From NCBI RefSeq assembly GCF_021462225.1, contig NC_061816.1, positions 11,557,390 through 11,621,389 on the forward strand: DNA of 64,000 nt. The letters run 5' to 3'. This stretch comes from Girardinichthys multiradiatus (lineage: Eukaryota > Chordata > Actinopteri > Cyprinodontiformes > Goodeidae). The translations under genes were made by a program, and so were the position numbers. The notes under the pieces were generated by a model. That model saw only the letters and a program-made list of their open reading frames with translations. It made no database searches and was not told the DNA's origin. This document shows, in pieces, positions 44,978 through 57,249 of this stretch; the first letter of the stretch is position 1; each line of letters starts with the position of its first letter.

Positions 44978-45086
44978 GTGTCTGGGGAGAGGGATGTCTG
45001 GGCATCTCTGCTGAGTCTGCTGCCCCCGCGACCCGGTCCCGGATAAAGCGGAAGACGACGAGTACGAGTACAAGAAATTGTAATGT

Positions 45087-47107
45087 TCTGAGATTTTGTT
45101 TGGTTTTTTTTTTGTTTTAAGACTTGAAAGCAGAGCAATTGTCTGTCATCTTTACTTTGTACCCTCTTGATTTACGCTGGTTAAAACCACAGGGAGGAGC
45201 TGTGTCCCCTGACATAAAATCTTAGTTTAACCTCTATATTGAAAAAATGTCAGCATTGCTTAGCTTAGCTCCTCTCCCCACCACCATTTAGAGCAGGCTT
45301 CCCCCTTCCCTTTCTTCACCGTCATCTTCTATCTCTTTGCTACAAGAAAAACAGACCCCACAAGCGAAATGTAGACAGATTTAGCTTAACAATTATACCT
45401 AAAATCCTCCCTTTCAATATCTGGGTTGCGGGGGTTTTCTGAGGTGAGTTGGCATTTTCTCCCCATAAATGCGTAGATCTTTAAGTAGGAAATTGAGGCG
45501 ATACTGAAAAGTAGTGAAGTTGCTCAGAGATAAAATATGCATCAAATAAGTCATTTTCATTCTAAAGTTTTTAAAATTTAGAAACCTATTTGGCACAGTG
45601 CATTTAGAGCTAAAGCTCTTCGGAGCCCCGTTCTCAAACTTCAGGTCATGCTGTTTAAAGACGTTTCTCTTCTGAGACACATCAGCCAAAAGCAACAGGT
45701 CATAAAATGAATATGAAGTATTTCTTGGAAGCAAGTGCTCCCTTCATCGTGCCAACATCATGATGCAGGACCTCTCTGACCCAAACATCCACATCTGAAG
45801 CAAAAAATAAATAAAACACAAAAGCATAAAAATCACCATTCCGGAAAGCATTTGCACCAGGGAAGTTAACATGGATGTGAGGTAGGGAGAAACAGATGTC
45901 TTTTCTTACTGAAATAACATCGGCCTCATCCAGTAGTGAACTTCCTTTGAAGTAGCAGGAGAATAACCACAACAAAAGGCTTTTTTCCCACTTATTCCCC
46001 CTTTAGATGTGTTTTTTTTTAAGTAGGCAATGGATGAAAATATTCATGCCTTTATGTTGGATGTGGGCTTTCTAATGACGCTGTGCTGAACAGTGTTTGA
46101 TCGCAGCTCTCAGGTGCACAAAATAGGAACATCGCCATAGACAAAGGAATGAGAAAACTGGGAAACTTACACCTCTCATTTATAGATTCTAATACTCCCT
46201 CATTTGTCCTGCAGACCATGACCTTTAATCCTGATTGGCACACCCAAAGTGGCAAAACACAGCATCCAGACACAATGCTTTATCATTCAAAGTATGCCTG
46301 GAGCTATCAACCTGAATAAATAAATCCCCCTCTTATCTCACAAAGCAAAACTGGATAAGCGCTCCCACCGGGTATGGGATGGAGGAAGCTGTCAGCACCT
46401 CTATTTTGGTTTGCTTTAGCCTCATACAGAGACAGATTCCTGTTTTTTCCTCTCAGACCCATCCTCCCGGCTTTTGCTCCCCAGAGAGTCATTTCCCCTT
46501 CATGTGCGTTAGACTTATGTGTCCCGCCTTGCCATCCATACATGATCCGTCTTTCCTGCTTATCTCCTGTGCAGTGCCTACATCTTTCTGCCACGCTGCA
46601 GAATTTCCCAGGTTAGGAAAAGAAAAACAGGATTTTCTAGCTTTTAAACCGCTTTTTGAGATATATTAACCATTAGTTAGCTAATCTGTGTTAACCTTCC
46701 TATATCACACCCACATAGCAGCTGTTTTTGCTTTGACACCTGTAGCTGCTCCACTTTTATCACTGGACCAGTTTCAAAAACTTACATGATTTAGAGATTT
46801 ATATTTTTGTAGAACCTTGATGCACAACTTAATAGGCAACTCATGCATCACACATCACATTCTGCTTACTTTTATTCTGTTAACATGATTTGTATTCTGC
46901 ACAGGGCGAGACCAATTTGTCAAGAATAATAAGACTTGGCTTTGATGATGTGTGCCTCCATGAATTTCCTATTCTAGTGCTTTTGCTTCCTGTTTGTCGA
47001 AAGAACAAAGGAAGCAAGAAGAGTTAAAATAAAAGAGGCTCTCAGGAGCAGAACAACATTGCCACCTGCAGCTAAAGGAAATTTCAGCATCAAGCTTGTT
47101 TATTTTT
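45087..47107. other. Intergenic, no gene recognised
   Basis: No supported exon or repeat. Open frames at 45414-45734 and 45700-45975 (minus) and the pair at 46374-46669 (plus) lack motifs or overlap one another in different frames. Confidence 0.45.
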
Positions 47108-47240
47108 TAAACGTTTTGTCACACCACAACCACAAAGTTGAATGTATTTTATCAGGATTTTATGTGATAGAGCATGACATAGGAGTGCAGAGTTAGGAAG
47201 TGGAAGGAAAATGAAGTTGTGGAGAAGTTTGAAGTATGTT
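47108..47240 (-). mobile_element. Tc1-type transposon end fragment
   Basis: TTTTGTCACACCACAACCAC then AAGTTGAATGTATTTTATCA and GGATTTTATGTGATAGA form the conserved terminal region of the family at 21580-23240. Terminal only. Confidence 0.6.
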
Positions 47241-47482
47241 AAAAGCTTTTCAGTTTTGTGTTATTTGTATTTATATATTCATTATCTTTCAGTCTAATAA
47301 TATATATTGTAGAGCTGCATGTGAAACTTTAGTGTAATTTCAGTGATGGGAGAATATTCAAGTTCATGTGCCATGCATGCATATGACAGTAATATATCAA
47401 GCCTTTTGCATGACCCTTTGATGCCTTCATCACCAAGACTTGATGCCTATTTTTAGTGCATGAGATGTCAAAGCCCTTAAAG

Positions 47483-47539
47483 AGTGTGTGTGTGTGCGCG
47501 CGTGCGTGTGTGTGTGTGTGTGTGTGCTTGCGTGCGTGC

Positions 47540-47570
<31 letters not shown>
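47483..47570. repeat. (GT)n with GCGTGC variants
   Basis: An 88-base alternating purine-pyrimidine tract including CGCGCGTGCGTG and repeated CGTG units. The overlapping 138-codon frame that begins inside it is a repeat artefact. Confidence 0.95.
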
Positions 47571-47629
47571 ATGAAGAAAAAGGAAGTCGAGGTCGTTAAA
47601 CAATATTCAGCAATAGCATTGAAATTACA

Positions 47630-47985
47630 TATTTCCCTGATAACGTGCAGCTCTAATTCACATTGTTTCTCATGTTTGGTTTTCCTGATCCCAGTGTTTC
47701 TCCTGGGTATTTATTGTTTGTTTATTAGTCATTCTCTCTCAGCTGCCCCAGCTCATGTCCCCTCAAAGCTACAGTACCTCTGTATTACTCATCTGTTTTC
47801 CATGCCTTTAATCACTCCTCATCAGTATTTCAACTTGCAGTTTTCAGTCGTTTCTCATTGGATCCTCTGTCTGTTGTTTGAATGTTCTTTTGTGCTTTAG
47901 CATCGTAAGGTGTTTTTTTAAAATAAATTATTTGTCATTATTATTCTGCCTTCTTTTTGTCATCTATATCCACCGGAAATGATAA
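47630..47985 (+). repeat. Unclassified dispersed repeat, copy 3
   Basis: It shares with copies 1 and 2 the landmark CAGTTTTCAGTCGTTTCTCA then TTGGATCC, a pyrimidine-rich interior, and a downstream AAATAAATT signal. It ends in CTGCCTTCTTTTTGTCAT, next to a Tc1 relic. Boundaries approximate. Confidence 0.45.
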
Positions 47986-47994
47986 TCCGCTACA

Positions 47995-48260
47995 TATTCA
48001 TGGGCTAGAATGGCCTAGTCAAAGTCCAAACCTAAATCCAATCCAGGCTTTGTGGCAAGAGTTGAAAACTGATGCTCTCAGACGGTCTACATCCAGTCTG
48101 ACTAAGCTGGTAGTGACACCACCCTAAATACTTGCAGATTTAACTGCAGGGAAAGGAGGTTTTACAAAGTGTCATACTTTCCAGATTTCGTATTTGTAAA
48201 AAAAAAAATCTAACTATGTATATATTTTTTCCACTTTACAATTATGCACTTTTGGACATT
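47995..48260 (+). mobile_element. Tc1-type transposon relic, 3' part
   Basis: Sense-strand GGCCTAGTCAAAGTCCAAAC then CTAAATCCAATCCA encodes the QSPDLNPIQ-type motif holding the last catalytic position (here Q-like). It is followed by a decayed C-terminus and the terminal region CACTTTACAATTATGCACTT. Family of 21580-23240. Confidence 0.65.
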
Positions 48261-50884
48261 ATTTTCAGCCACTTTTTATTGCTGCCAATCAGTTTCACAA
48301 TTTACTTGTAGGCTGATTTTTTTTGTTTCTTTTCCTATTACTTTTAATTAATGTAAAGAACCATTTTTCCTCCCCATGCAGTGTTTGTTCCTAGTAGATG
48401 AACAACGTGTATTGTTCTATTTTCTGTTCTGCTCACCTCCTCTACAGCTAAAAGGTCTGATTTAAGTGAATGGAGAGGAATTTGTACCTGTTGCAAAATA
48501 AAATTTGGCCTGACTGAAAATCCATCTGAAGCATAAAGTTAGCCATAAAAAGGTTTGGATTAGGCGTTCTCTGTGTCTGGTTCTGAATATGTACTTACCC
48601 ATGTGTATTTTAAAATTACAAAGCATTAAGGTATTTCTACAAACTACAAATGGAGACACTGACAAAACTTTGAGTTTACATGAGACTGGATGGTTGCACA
48701 GTGCAGCTGCCTGACATGTCAGCTTTTCAACAGTGTGGGATAGTACTACTTCTATGAGTGCCTTCAAATACCAAATGATTGAAAGATTGGGCCTCTAACA
48801 CATCAATGAGCCCAACCATGTCCATCATATGACCAACCAGGCCTCATGCAAACCCAAACTGTGATCCGTCAAACATATACTGTGTCTGGTCACTTTTTCT
48901 GCTTTAAGTTGCTGTTGGTTGCTCCTGCAACTGCCAGTAACACACTGCTCCACTCATGATGCCACCGTTTATGTCCTAAGGTGCCCATTGTGGACTGGCC
49001 AGGTCCTTGCAAATCCAGTCATTTACATACCAGTCATTGCGCTTCATTTTTTTCATATTACATTTAAATCAGAGTGTTTCCTCTGGGTGCTGAACTTGGA
49101 GGGTACCCCTTTTTTATTCATTTATGAACGCGTTTCCTTAAATGTATTTTTACCTCAGTAAAAATATTCAGTGTGTCAGAAATGGTGTTCTTATTGTTTT
49201 CTGGCTTGATATAAAATACAAAAAAACACTTTAATGTGACCAGTTAAATAGAAGACTAAATCTTATGATAATAATGCGAAGATACAAGTTTATTTATCAA
49301 AAACAGTCACCGTAAACAGCACTTTTAACTGAAGTAAAGGGCACTGCCAAAAAAGATCTTCATGCACTTCTGAAAAAAACATTAATGATCAAATTGAATA
49401 CATTCTACCTATACTGCATAAAATAATTGTTATGTCTTCAAGAAAGCTTTTGTAAGCGATGTTTCTGTTAGTTTAAATATCACATACACCAACATGTATG
49501 TAACAGGATGTATGCAGAAAAAAAGAGGAAAGATAAATTATTTTATTTCTGTGATGACTGAGGTCTATTTGCTTCTTGAAATTAGTTTTAGCCTTTGATA
49601 CATGTATTTAAATGTAAGCAATGGAGTCTACATTAGAGCTTCTTTGTAAAATAATCAAAAACCTAATGTCAGATTTAGCATGAGGATGACTGAGTCAAAT
49701 CAAATTGAATTGATTGAAATAACTTTCCATCTTCACCAAACTCAGATAAGTCCTGATACCGAGCAATACAAGTACAATTAAGGGTTACCTGTAATCTACA
49801 TCATGCCCACTAGATGGTGTAGTGCAACAATTATTAGACAGCTTCAGCAAGTCATAGCTTTTGTATTCAGGACATTTCACTGCTTGTTTTCAATATTTGT
49901 TTGTTTAAAAAAAAAAAAAAACCTTATTTATTGTCAGAAACAGGTTTCCCTCCAACGTTTGATTAATTATTTAGAAATAGCAGCCATATTTGTACCTGAC
50001 AGCATGTTTATTATTGAGCATTGGCATATGTTGGATAACTGGAATAAAAGTTGCACTGAACTGGGCCTACAGCTCAGAGGTCAAGCCAAGTGTCTGTGAG
50101 CAAACGTGTTGGGAACGTATCTAACTGATCTAGCCCCTGGCATCGTATCTGTGAACAAACACTTTCTCTCACATGGAGACTCACATACACATTCGCTGAA
50201 CCGCTGCCCACTCTCACCCATAAATACATTTCCACTGCAAATCACATCGCAAATAAATCACCATGGTTACAATATTGTATTAATTGCCGTACTTGAAGTA
50301 GGCTTTGACTGATACGGCTTGCAGAGCCACTTAGAAATGAGTGATTACAAAGGAAATAGTTCAGTACTTGACTCATTTAGCGAAGGAATCAACGTTTAAA
50401 ATGTCAGTTTGACTCTCTGGTACAAGATCAGTGCTGAAAACTGCATTGATGACTATTTTAAGTTATTTTCTGTCTAAACATTGGAATTATAGATGTTTGT
50501 GAGTTTAGACTTGACTGAACAGTGGGTAGAATTTGAATATACCAATAATAATAATGTTTAATACAGTGATTTTCTAACTGCAAAAATCTTAAACTATTAC
50601 CATTTACATGTAATTTCATGGTATCGTTTATTTCGTTTTGGCCATTTATTATTCATCAATACTGATTAAAAACAGGAACAAATCTCCACAACCAGCTGGT
50701 GGTTGAGAGCACTTGCTTAACAAAAAAGAACTGGGCCAGGAGTACTTTCTATGGATAAACAAATACAAGAGCACTACATATAGTTAATATAAGAAATGGC
50801 ATTGTCAATGGCGGAGTCCAGGAAGGAAAAATAGCTAAACACAGACAAAAATAACCAAGATTCTTCAGCATGGAAATTAAATAC
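48261..50884. other. Intergenic, no gene recognised
   Basis: A poly-A run lies at 49906-49921. No supported exon; the 98-codon frame at 49803-50099 spans the poly-A and is not gene-like. Confidence 0.45.
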
Positions 50885-51201
50885 CATCCAGGAGGGGCTC
50901 GGAGTAGAGCCGCTGCTCCTCCACATCGAGAGGAGCCAGTTGAGGTGTCTTGGGCATCTATACCGGATGCCTCCTGGACGCCTTCCTCGGGAGGTGTTCC
51001 AGGCACGTCCCACCGGGAGGAGGCCCGGGGACGGCCCACGACACGCTGGAGGGACTGTCTCTCGGCTGGCCTGGGAACGCCTTGGGCTCCCCCTGGAGGA
51101 GGTGTCTGGAGAGAGGGACGTCTGGGCGTCTCTGCTGAGTCTGCTGCCCCCGTGACCCGCTCCCGGATAAGCGGAAGATGACGAGAACGAGAACGAGGAA
51201 A
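50885..51201 (+). mobile_element. RTE/Rex3-like LINE, 3'-end copy
   Basis: It carries only the C-terminal ORF2 segment: LGVEPLLLHIE, then in another frame GHLYRMPPGRLPREVFQARP. The 3' tail is GGATAAGCGGAAGATGACGA then GAACGAGAACGAGG. It is near-identical by eye to the uninterrupted form of the LINE at 42861, so it shows what the pre-insertion 3' end looked like. Severe 5' truncation. Frames broken. Confidence 0.88.
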
Positions 51202-53715
51202 TGAAAAACAAAGACAGTGCCCACTTTTTCAGCAGTAATAGCTTTATTAATAGCTCTGACCAGGAAAGAGACACAGTTAAACATAGAAACATTGTGTTTG
51301 GAATATTTTCTATTGCAAAGAAAAACAAAAAGAGCATTAATGGGTAATGACAACAATATTTTTGGTAATGGCGCTCTCGAGGAAAAAGTTCAGCGCATAG
51401 GAACTGAGCTAGTAATACTTTCAATTGGAAAGAAAAACAAAGCGATTACATGAATAATGGTAGTAACAAATCGGTAAAAGACTCTGTGTAGGAAAGATGT
51501 AGCTTAACATAAACGGATTGAGCCAGAAGTACTTTCATCCGGAAAGAAGTGGAATATACTTAGTATACAGAAACAATACATTTGTCGGTGGCTTTGTCTA
51601 GAAAAAAGACACGACTAAACAGTGGTGGCTTTGTGAAAAGGGAAACATGTTTTTCTCCTGTTACTGCATATTTATGAGGACCTGAAGTGGCCCTGTAACT
51701 AGCTGAGGGAATGTTGCAGTGAGTTTTAAAGTCATTTAAAAGTAATGGATTAGCTTGAGATTGGTTATTACTATTAACCATCAGGAGAAACCTTTTTTTA
51801 TACACTTTTGATGGTCCAGTTTTGATATACTCACTTGCAGACTAAATATCGCTCCATCCAAAACAATTTCCAAATTTTCATTCTTTCTCCATCCACCCAT
51901 GACTCAACATCATTTGTGGCTTTTCAGAGAGCAGAATACCTAACTACTTTCCCCAACTCCACTTTGTTTTTATGGGAGTTCAGAGAAAAGACAGACTGTG
52001 CATGAATGTGTGTGAGTGTGCATAATTAGCTTACTTCTCTGTGATCTATAATGTGTTATTGAATATTTCAAAGGAGTCTCAATCCTTTGGGCTAAGTGTC
52101 TGCCAAGTAGGACTGACGGGGCCAGTTTGGCTGTGATGAAGGGCAGATTGACCATTAAGGAGTCTGGGTCGACTTGATGGCCTTGTGTGAACCTGAAGCT
52201 CATTAATAATGTAAAATCGTATACTGTATTTGGAAGCACTTTGGGCTGTTGTGGGAGGAAGATGATGATGATGCCTCATCATTGATTTTTAATTTTAAAT
52301 TTTTTTTTGGTTGAGCAATTTCAGGAAACAGGTCAATTCAATTTCAGTGGCGAACAACAGCTAGCAGAAAATAGACAATTTATTGCAATCACCCCTGATG
52401 GAGAGAAACAGTCGGGGTCTCCTTCTGTCGCTGCGTTCAACGCACTGCAACCTTGACGAGACAATTTCCGGGTTGTCATGGTAATATGGCATTTCTCCTG
52501 ACATTTCCAAGATTTTCATCTCTCACAATTACTGCCAGTATGTTTTCTTCTCTGAAATGCCACAGCCTATTATTGAATTTACTCTGTTGTGGGGTGGCAT
52601 CTTAAATTTGTAAAATACCAAAACACAAGGCAGTACAGTTGAAAAAGGAGCAGTCTAACCAGTGTGTTCTTTCTGGCTTAATTCAAAGAAGGTTGTGACA
52701 GTCTAAACTATGCTCATGTTATAAAGGTCATTCTTACCTTTACATTGATTTTTACGTTGGCTTGATTCACAATCAATGAAGTGTTTTCTGCAACAAATTA
52801 CAAAATACCGTTTGTACTGTAGCCCTTCCTTACATAAAAAGAGAAAATACCATGCAAAAATACTGGAGTTAACAGTTTTGCTAACTAACTAATCAAACTG
52901 TAAATATACATTGCGTTATATTGTTTACATGAAATACAATTCTTTCAGTCGATGAATGTGTATTAAAGCAACTCATGTCTGCTGTTAAGTGCAGTGAAGG
53001 ATCTATGATCCTGTGATTCAAAGCACATTGCCAGATCAACACAAAATGATTCACCAAACACAAAATCAACCCTTTCTTTATCTGTTTACATTTTCATCAG
53101 GAGCCCCAATAGGATGATATACATTACACCTATCAACACTTAATGGTACACATGGTCAAAATAGCTTAACAGAGTGTTTTAGCTCTTGTTAGGAATAGAA
53201 GAGATTTTTGTACAAGATGTTCATATCCATTTTCTACCAATATCAAATTGAAGAGCATCATTAGGATGAGTTGTAGAATCACTGCTGAGGCTGTCTGGCT
53301 GCAAAAAGGAAATAGCGGACTGTTTCCTAGAGAAGCTGGGGTCTTTCTGTGTTAGAAGTAATATGCTGCAAACCGTCCGTTTTTTCTGTGGTTGCGAGGA
53401 TTGTTTTCTCTGCTGCCATCTGTTGTGGCTCCAACGTCAAAGTAAATGTCTCAACGAAACTAAACAAATTCATAAAGAAGGATGTATCTGAGCTGAAGAC
53501 TATTACAGAGATTATTACAGAAAGTTAAATAAAAAAGGTAGTGGTCAGTTTAATAGAAAACACAGAACTCTGCTGCAGTAGATGCCAGAGTAGTAAAACA
53601 CTCCTGTCCACAGTGGCAGCTCATCTATTACTCATTATCCTAATCCATGTATTTCTTTCTTAATGTTTTAATATTGTTTATGTCTGTGAATTATATTTTC
53701 CCCCTTGTCCTATGA
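51202..53715. other. Intergenic, no gene recognised
   Basis: No supported exon or repeat that I can name. Short opposed frames only. Confidence 0.45.
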
Positions 53716-54168
53716 GTGCCTATAGATCAGTGCCCTGGTAAATCAAATTTTTCTCTTGGTGGCCCACAGATGAACAAGTTATTTTTTTCTGGAGGGCAAA
53801 TGTTCATAAAAAACAAGATTATTTCCATATCTGTTCATCATTTGCCTTCCACGAGATGTAGTGAGGACTCATTCTTAGTTTTCTGGCAGAAGCCACCAGA
53901 TCATTTGGTTAGCTGTCTTGATATTCGAGTTCATGACGCCACGCACTCCAAAAAGGTTCCCAGGCCTACGCCATTACAGATCCTCCACAACAATGTGTAT
54001 GAGGTGCTTTTCCACATATTCATCCTTTGTTTCATGCCAGACCCACCTGCAGTATTTCTTCCTCCTAAGTTCAATTTATGTTGCATTCAATTAAAGCAGA
54101 CAGTCCTTGTTAAAATCCTTGCAGATCTCCTCAGCAACCCGAATGATATGAAGATGACATCTAACTGA
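53716..54168 (+). other. Unexplained 150-codon open frame
   Basis: This is one of the longest open frames outside recognised mobile elements. It opens with GTG; the first ATGs are internal. The text (for example VHHLPSTRCSEDSFLVFWQK) shows no domain, signal peptide or repeat that I recognise. No splice-compatible partner was found. It may well be chance in an AT-rich region. Confidence 0.2.
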
Positions 54169-56599
54169 CATCCTTCACTTCCTGGTTTCTGTGTGGTGGT
54201 AAGATTTGCTTAGATTAACAGATATCTTTCCCATTTTAAAGAGAGGATGGGGGAAATGGGCCTCTGTGTCAGGTTATTTGTCTAACCTGAGGAAAAGAGG
54301 AATTGATGGAAAAGTAAGTAAAATGTCTACGACACTGGTCAACTTACAAAAGTAAAATATGAATTAGAAAAATACTTAAATTACATTTACATTTAGTTCA
54401 ATGGAACTGATAAGGAAGCCAATAATTGTGGCACTGATGCTTTTGTTAAAAACTATTATTTTTTCACACTAGATGTACTTTTTTCAGTGTGAGATCATGC
54501 TACTGCAACAAAATATGGGTATATTTAAAGTGTGCTGTATTTCATAGTTTAGGTTCACATAACAATAATAATGAAGTAATGGATGATTAAAACATAGGCA
54601 GAAATACATAAATCATAACTGGTATGGTATGGTGACATTTTGTCACATTAAGCATTTAGTATCATGCATTGCAAAGACTAGACCTTTAATGGCATTTTTG
54701 GTGTACTCCTCTTCTGTCTGTTAAATATTCAACTCTTGGATCAGTTGCAAGACAAGAAGCATCTTCAACTGCCTGACTTTCTGTTTACCTTCCTATATTC
54801 TGCAGCAGTAAATGATTTATGCTGATGCACACCCAGTAGCCCTCGAAATGGTTGCTCTTCATGTTTCACTGCTGCTGTGTGAAAGCATTTAGGGATAATT
54901 TTGTTTAATGATAGTGGAAGCACCTTCAATCAGTCATTACCCAGTACCTGTGATTAGTAAAATGTCCATCAAAGTGCACAGTGGGGGAATATAATGCCCA
55001 GGTGATCTCCCAACAATCAGTCAAATGGACTAAATCTGGGTGAGAGTTTTACACACACACATACACTCATACACACTCCGTTTTATGGAGCGTTGGGTAA
55101 GCCTGAAGCTCTGTCCATTAAAACCGTGTTGTATTAAGCATTTGGGTTAAAAGCTTTCATAATCGGGTGTGCTCCGATTAGGTGTTCAGGGATTTTAAAA
55201 TCAATACTGTCCTTGGGGAGAGAGCATTGCCCAATTTGTAGTTTTTTTTAGCATGCATGGAGCCAAAAAGGTCCCAGAATCAGAACGTTGGTCCTCCTGA
55301 TTGTGTTTGCAGGCCACTCATTTGCCTGGTCTGAGTGTCTGTTTATTGTTTTCTGTCATCAGGGGGTAAACTGTTTCTTAGTGCGCTTCTTTTTGTCCTC
55401 TTTGGGAGAAACTGGCACCCGGAGGCCTGCAGAATCCATGGTTGTTTTTCTGCCTGACGCCTCCTCATCTGATCTTGAGGTCCACGGCATAGACTGTTAC
55501 TGCAGCTAATGTAGAGTCCAAACCCATTAATGAGCACCACACAAACAGAGATGCCTGATCTGCTTTTTCTTTGCACGTCCTGTGTTTAAATATATATTTT
55601 GCTTGGTTTTTTTGGACATAAACTATATTTTGCAACAATAATGACAATAATAACAATATTTTTTTTTATTTCATACATTCTTATGCATGATAGCTTTGTG
55701 CATACTTGTGCATTTGCTTGCAAGTGAGTGGGCGTTCGGGGACTTTTAAAAAAGTATGCCAGCAGCAGCATTTTTTGCAAATGCCTCCTCTGCAACTAGA
55801 TCAATACGTTAGGTCTTGGGGGTGGGGGGTGTGCTTGACCTATGTTAGCAGTTTTTTATAATCACTGATGTCTTCGAAAATGCTGTTTTTCCACCACAGT
55901 GACGGGCTCTGCCCCTCTGACATTCTCTTTTTCAGATAAAACTTACAAGCCATTTACATGGTTAAAAATAACTTACTGTGATAAAAACATTTTTTTTTTA
56001 CCCTGCAGTTTTAGGGTTATTAAATGGCATACGTCTTTGTTGTGTCTTATGTATGCTTCCAAGTATTTGCATCCTGACAAATTGTGATGCCATTATTATT
56101 CCTGATAGCATTCCAGTGAAGCTGGCTGCGGCCCTGACAGAGCGGTGTACCATGGCTGTACTCATTGTTCCTGTGCCCAGCACATGGCGTGGGCAGCCGT
56201 CAGTGGGGCTAAATTTGTGCCTCTCTGCTCATTCCGGGGATATTTGTGACTTGCTCCTTGTTGACTTGTTGTCCTCCTTGCTGACAACGGTCTCTGTGTG
56301 TCACAATGCGACTAAAGCACTCCAGCTGTGTGCAATTAGGCTGCAAAATGCCAGGGGTTGTGCACGCTCCCCTGTGGAGTTTGAAAATAAGAGAAAGATA
56401 GTGCAATTTAAGGTATTTTTCAACATTTTTGGCGTAACCTTCATTTAACTATTTCATTCACTTTAAATAACTCCGGTTAGTCGTAGTGAACAAAGTGCTG
56501 AGCCAGAAGGTTGAAATCAGTGTCCTTCAAGGTGGCCAAGCTCTTCTTCTTCTTTGAGATGGAGGGGATGAAGCTACTTCATAAACGGGAAGCTTAGAG
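54169..56599. other. Intergenic, no gene recognised
   Basis: Simple sequence near 55050-55075 is CA-rich. A 156-codon frame at 55978-56448 is open, but its ATA start and hydrophobic, Cys-rich composition do not resemble a known protein. The core 56095-56240 is of higher complexity and may be constrained noncoding DNA. Confidence 0.4.
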
Positions 56600-56850
56600 G
56601 GTTCCACCTGCTTCTCTGCATCAAAAGGACTCAGGTGGTGTGGGCATCTGATCAGGTTGCTTCCTGGACAGAGTCCCAGGGATCACTGCAGGGACTACAT
56701 ATCCCTATTGGTCTGGGAACACTTTGGAGTCTGTAAAGATAAGCTGGAGACTTTCACTAGAGAGAGGAATATCTGGGATTACCTCCTGAGTTTCCAAAAT
56801 ATGGACATGGATAGGTGGAAGGAAGGAAGGAAGAAAGGAAGGAAGGAAGG
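56600..56850 (+). mobile_element. Ancient RTE/Rex3-like LINE tail plus (GGAA)n
   Basis: The frame PGQSPRDHCRDYISLLVWEH then FGVCKDKLETFTRERNIWDY follows the order of the ORF2 C-terminus seen at 44300 and 51050 (RDY-S-L-WE-LG, E-L-E, ERDVW-LL). Identity is low and there is an internal deletion. The tail is now a (GGAA)n run at 56816-56850, plausibly derived from a GGAT-type LINE tail. Confidence 0.6.
56816..56850. repeat. (GGAA)n microsatellite
   Basis: About eight GGAA units with one AGAAA interruption, directly after the LINE relic. Confidence 0.9.
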
Positions 56851-57249
56851 ATTTAATATATATTATTTAGCTAAATATTCGTAATTTATTTTGTAACGGA
56901 ATAAACAGTGATTATATTTTACCAGGTGTTTTCACTTAGGATAACTGGATATTTTGACAGGCACACCGCCGCTGGTTCATAAATCACTGGACCCATCTTT
57001 CCCCCCACGAAGATTCACTGATGTCTCCTAGTAACAAGCGCCCTCCACCCCTACCCTTTCTTTGATTTCTTTGGACCGTACCACATTCACTATGGGGTGG
57101 GGGGGTGGGGAGATTTCTTGCACGTCAAAAATAATGATATTTCTGTGCAAAAGCTGAAAATGTAGTGTATGTAATTTGTATTAAAAAGGGTTATGTTGTC
57201 AAAAGGCTAAATAATTTAAAATAACTGATAATAATTTTGTTAGTAATGT
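56851..57249. other. Intergenic upstream of the candidate first exon
   Basis: Contains a short G-rich run near 57095-57112. No supported gene. Confidence 0.5.

Larger units (their letters stand above)
42861..45086 (+). mobile_element. 5'-truncated RTE/Rex3-like LINE with 12-bp target duplication
   Basis: AAATTGTAATGT occurs at 42861-42872 and again at 45075-45086, bracketing the element. The 5' half (endonuclease) is missing, as is usual after incomplete reverse transcription. The 3' tail after the coding region is GGATAAAGCGGAAGACGACG then GAGTACGAGTAC, related to the GATG-type tails of fish RTE elements. A 583-bp insertion splits the 3' end at 44395-44977. A second, shorter copy lies at 50885-51201 and a relic at 56600-56815. 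Assignment to Rex3 is by remembered sequence character, not a search. Confidence 0.88.

Noticed and set aside
47484..47900. 138-codon plus-strand open frame
   Set aside because: Its first third is translated (GT)n repeat (Cys-Val-rich) and the rest lies in a dispersed repeat; no gene-like signal.
55978..56448. 156-codon plus-strand frame
   Set aside because: Starts with ATA, composition hydrophobic and Cys-rich without domain; overlapping minus-strand frames are also open.
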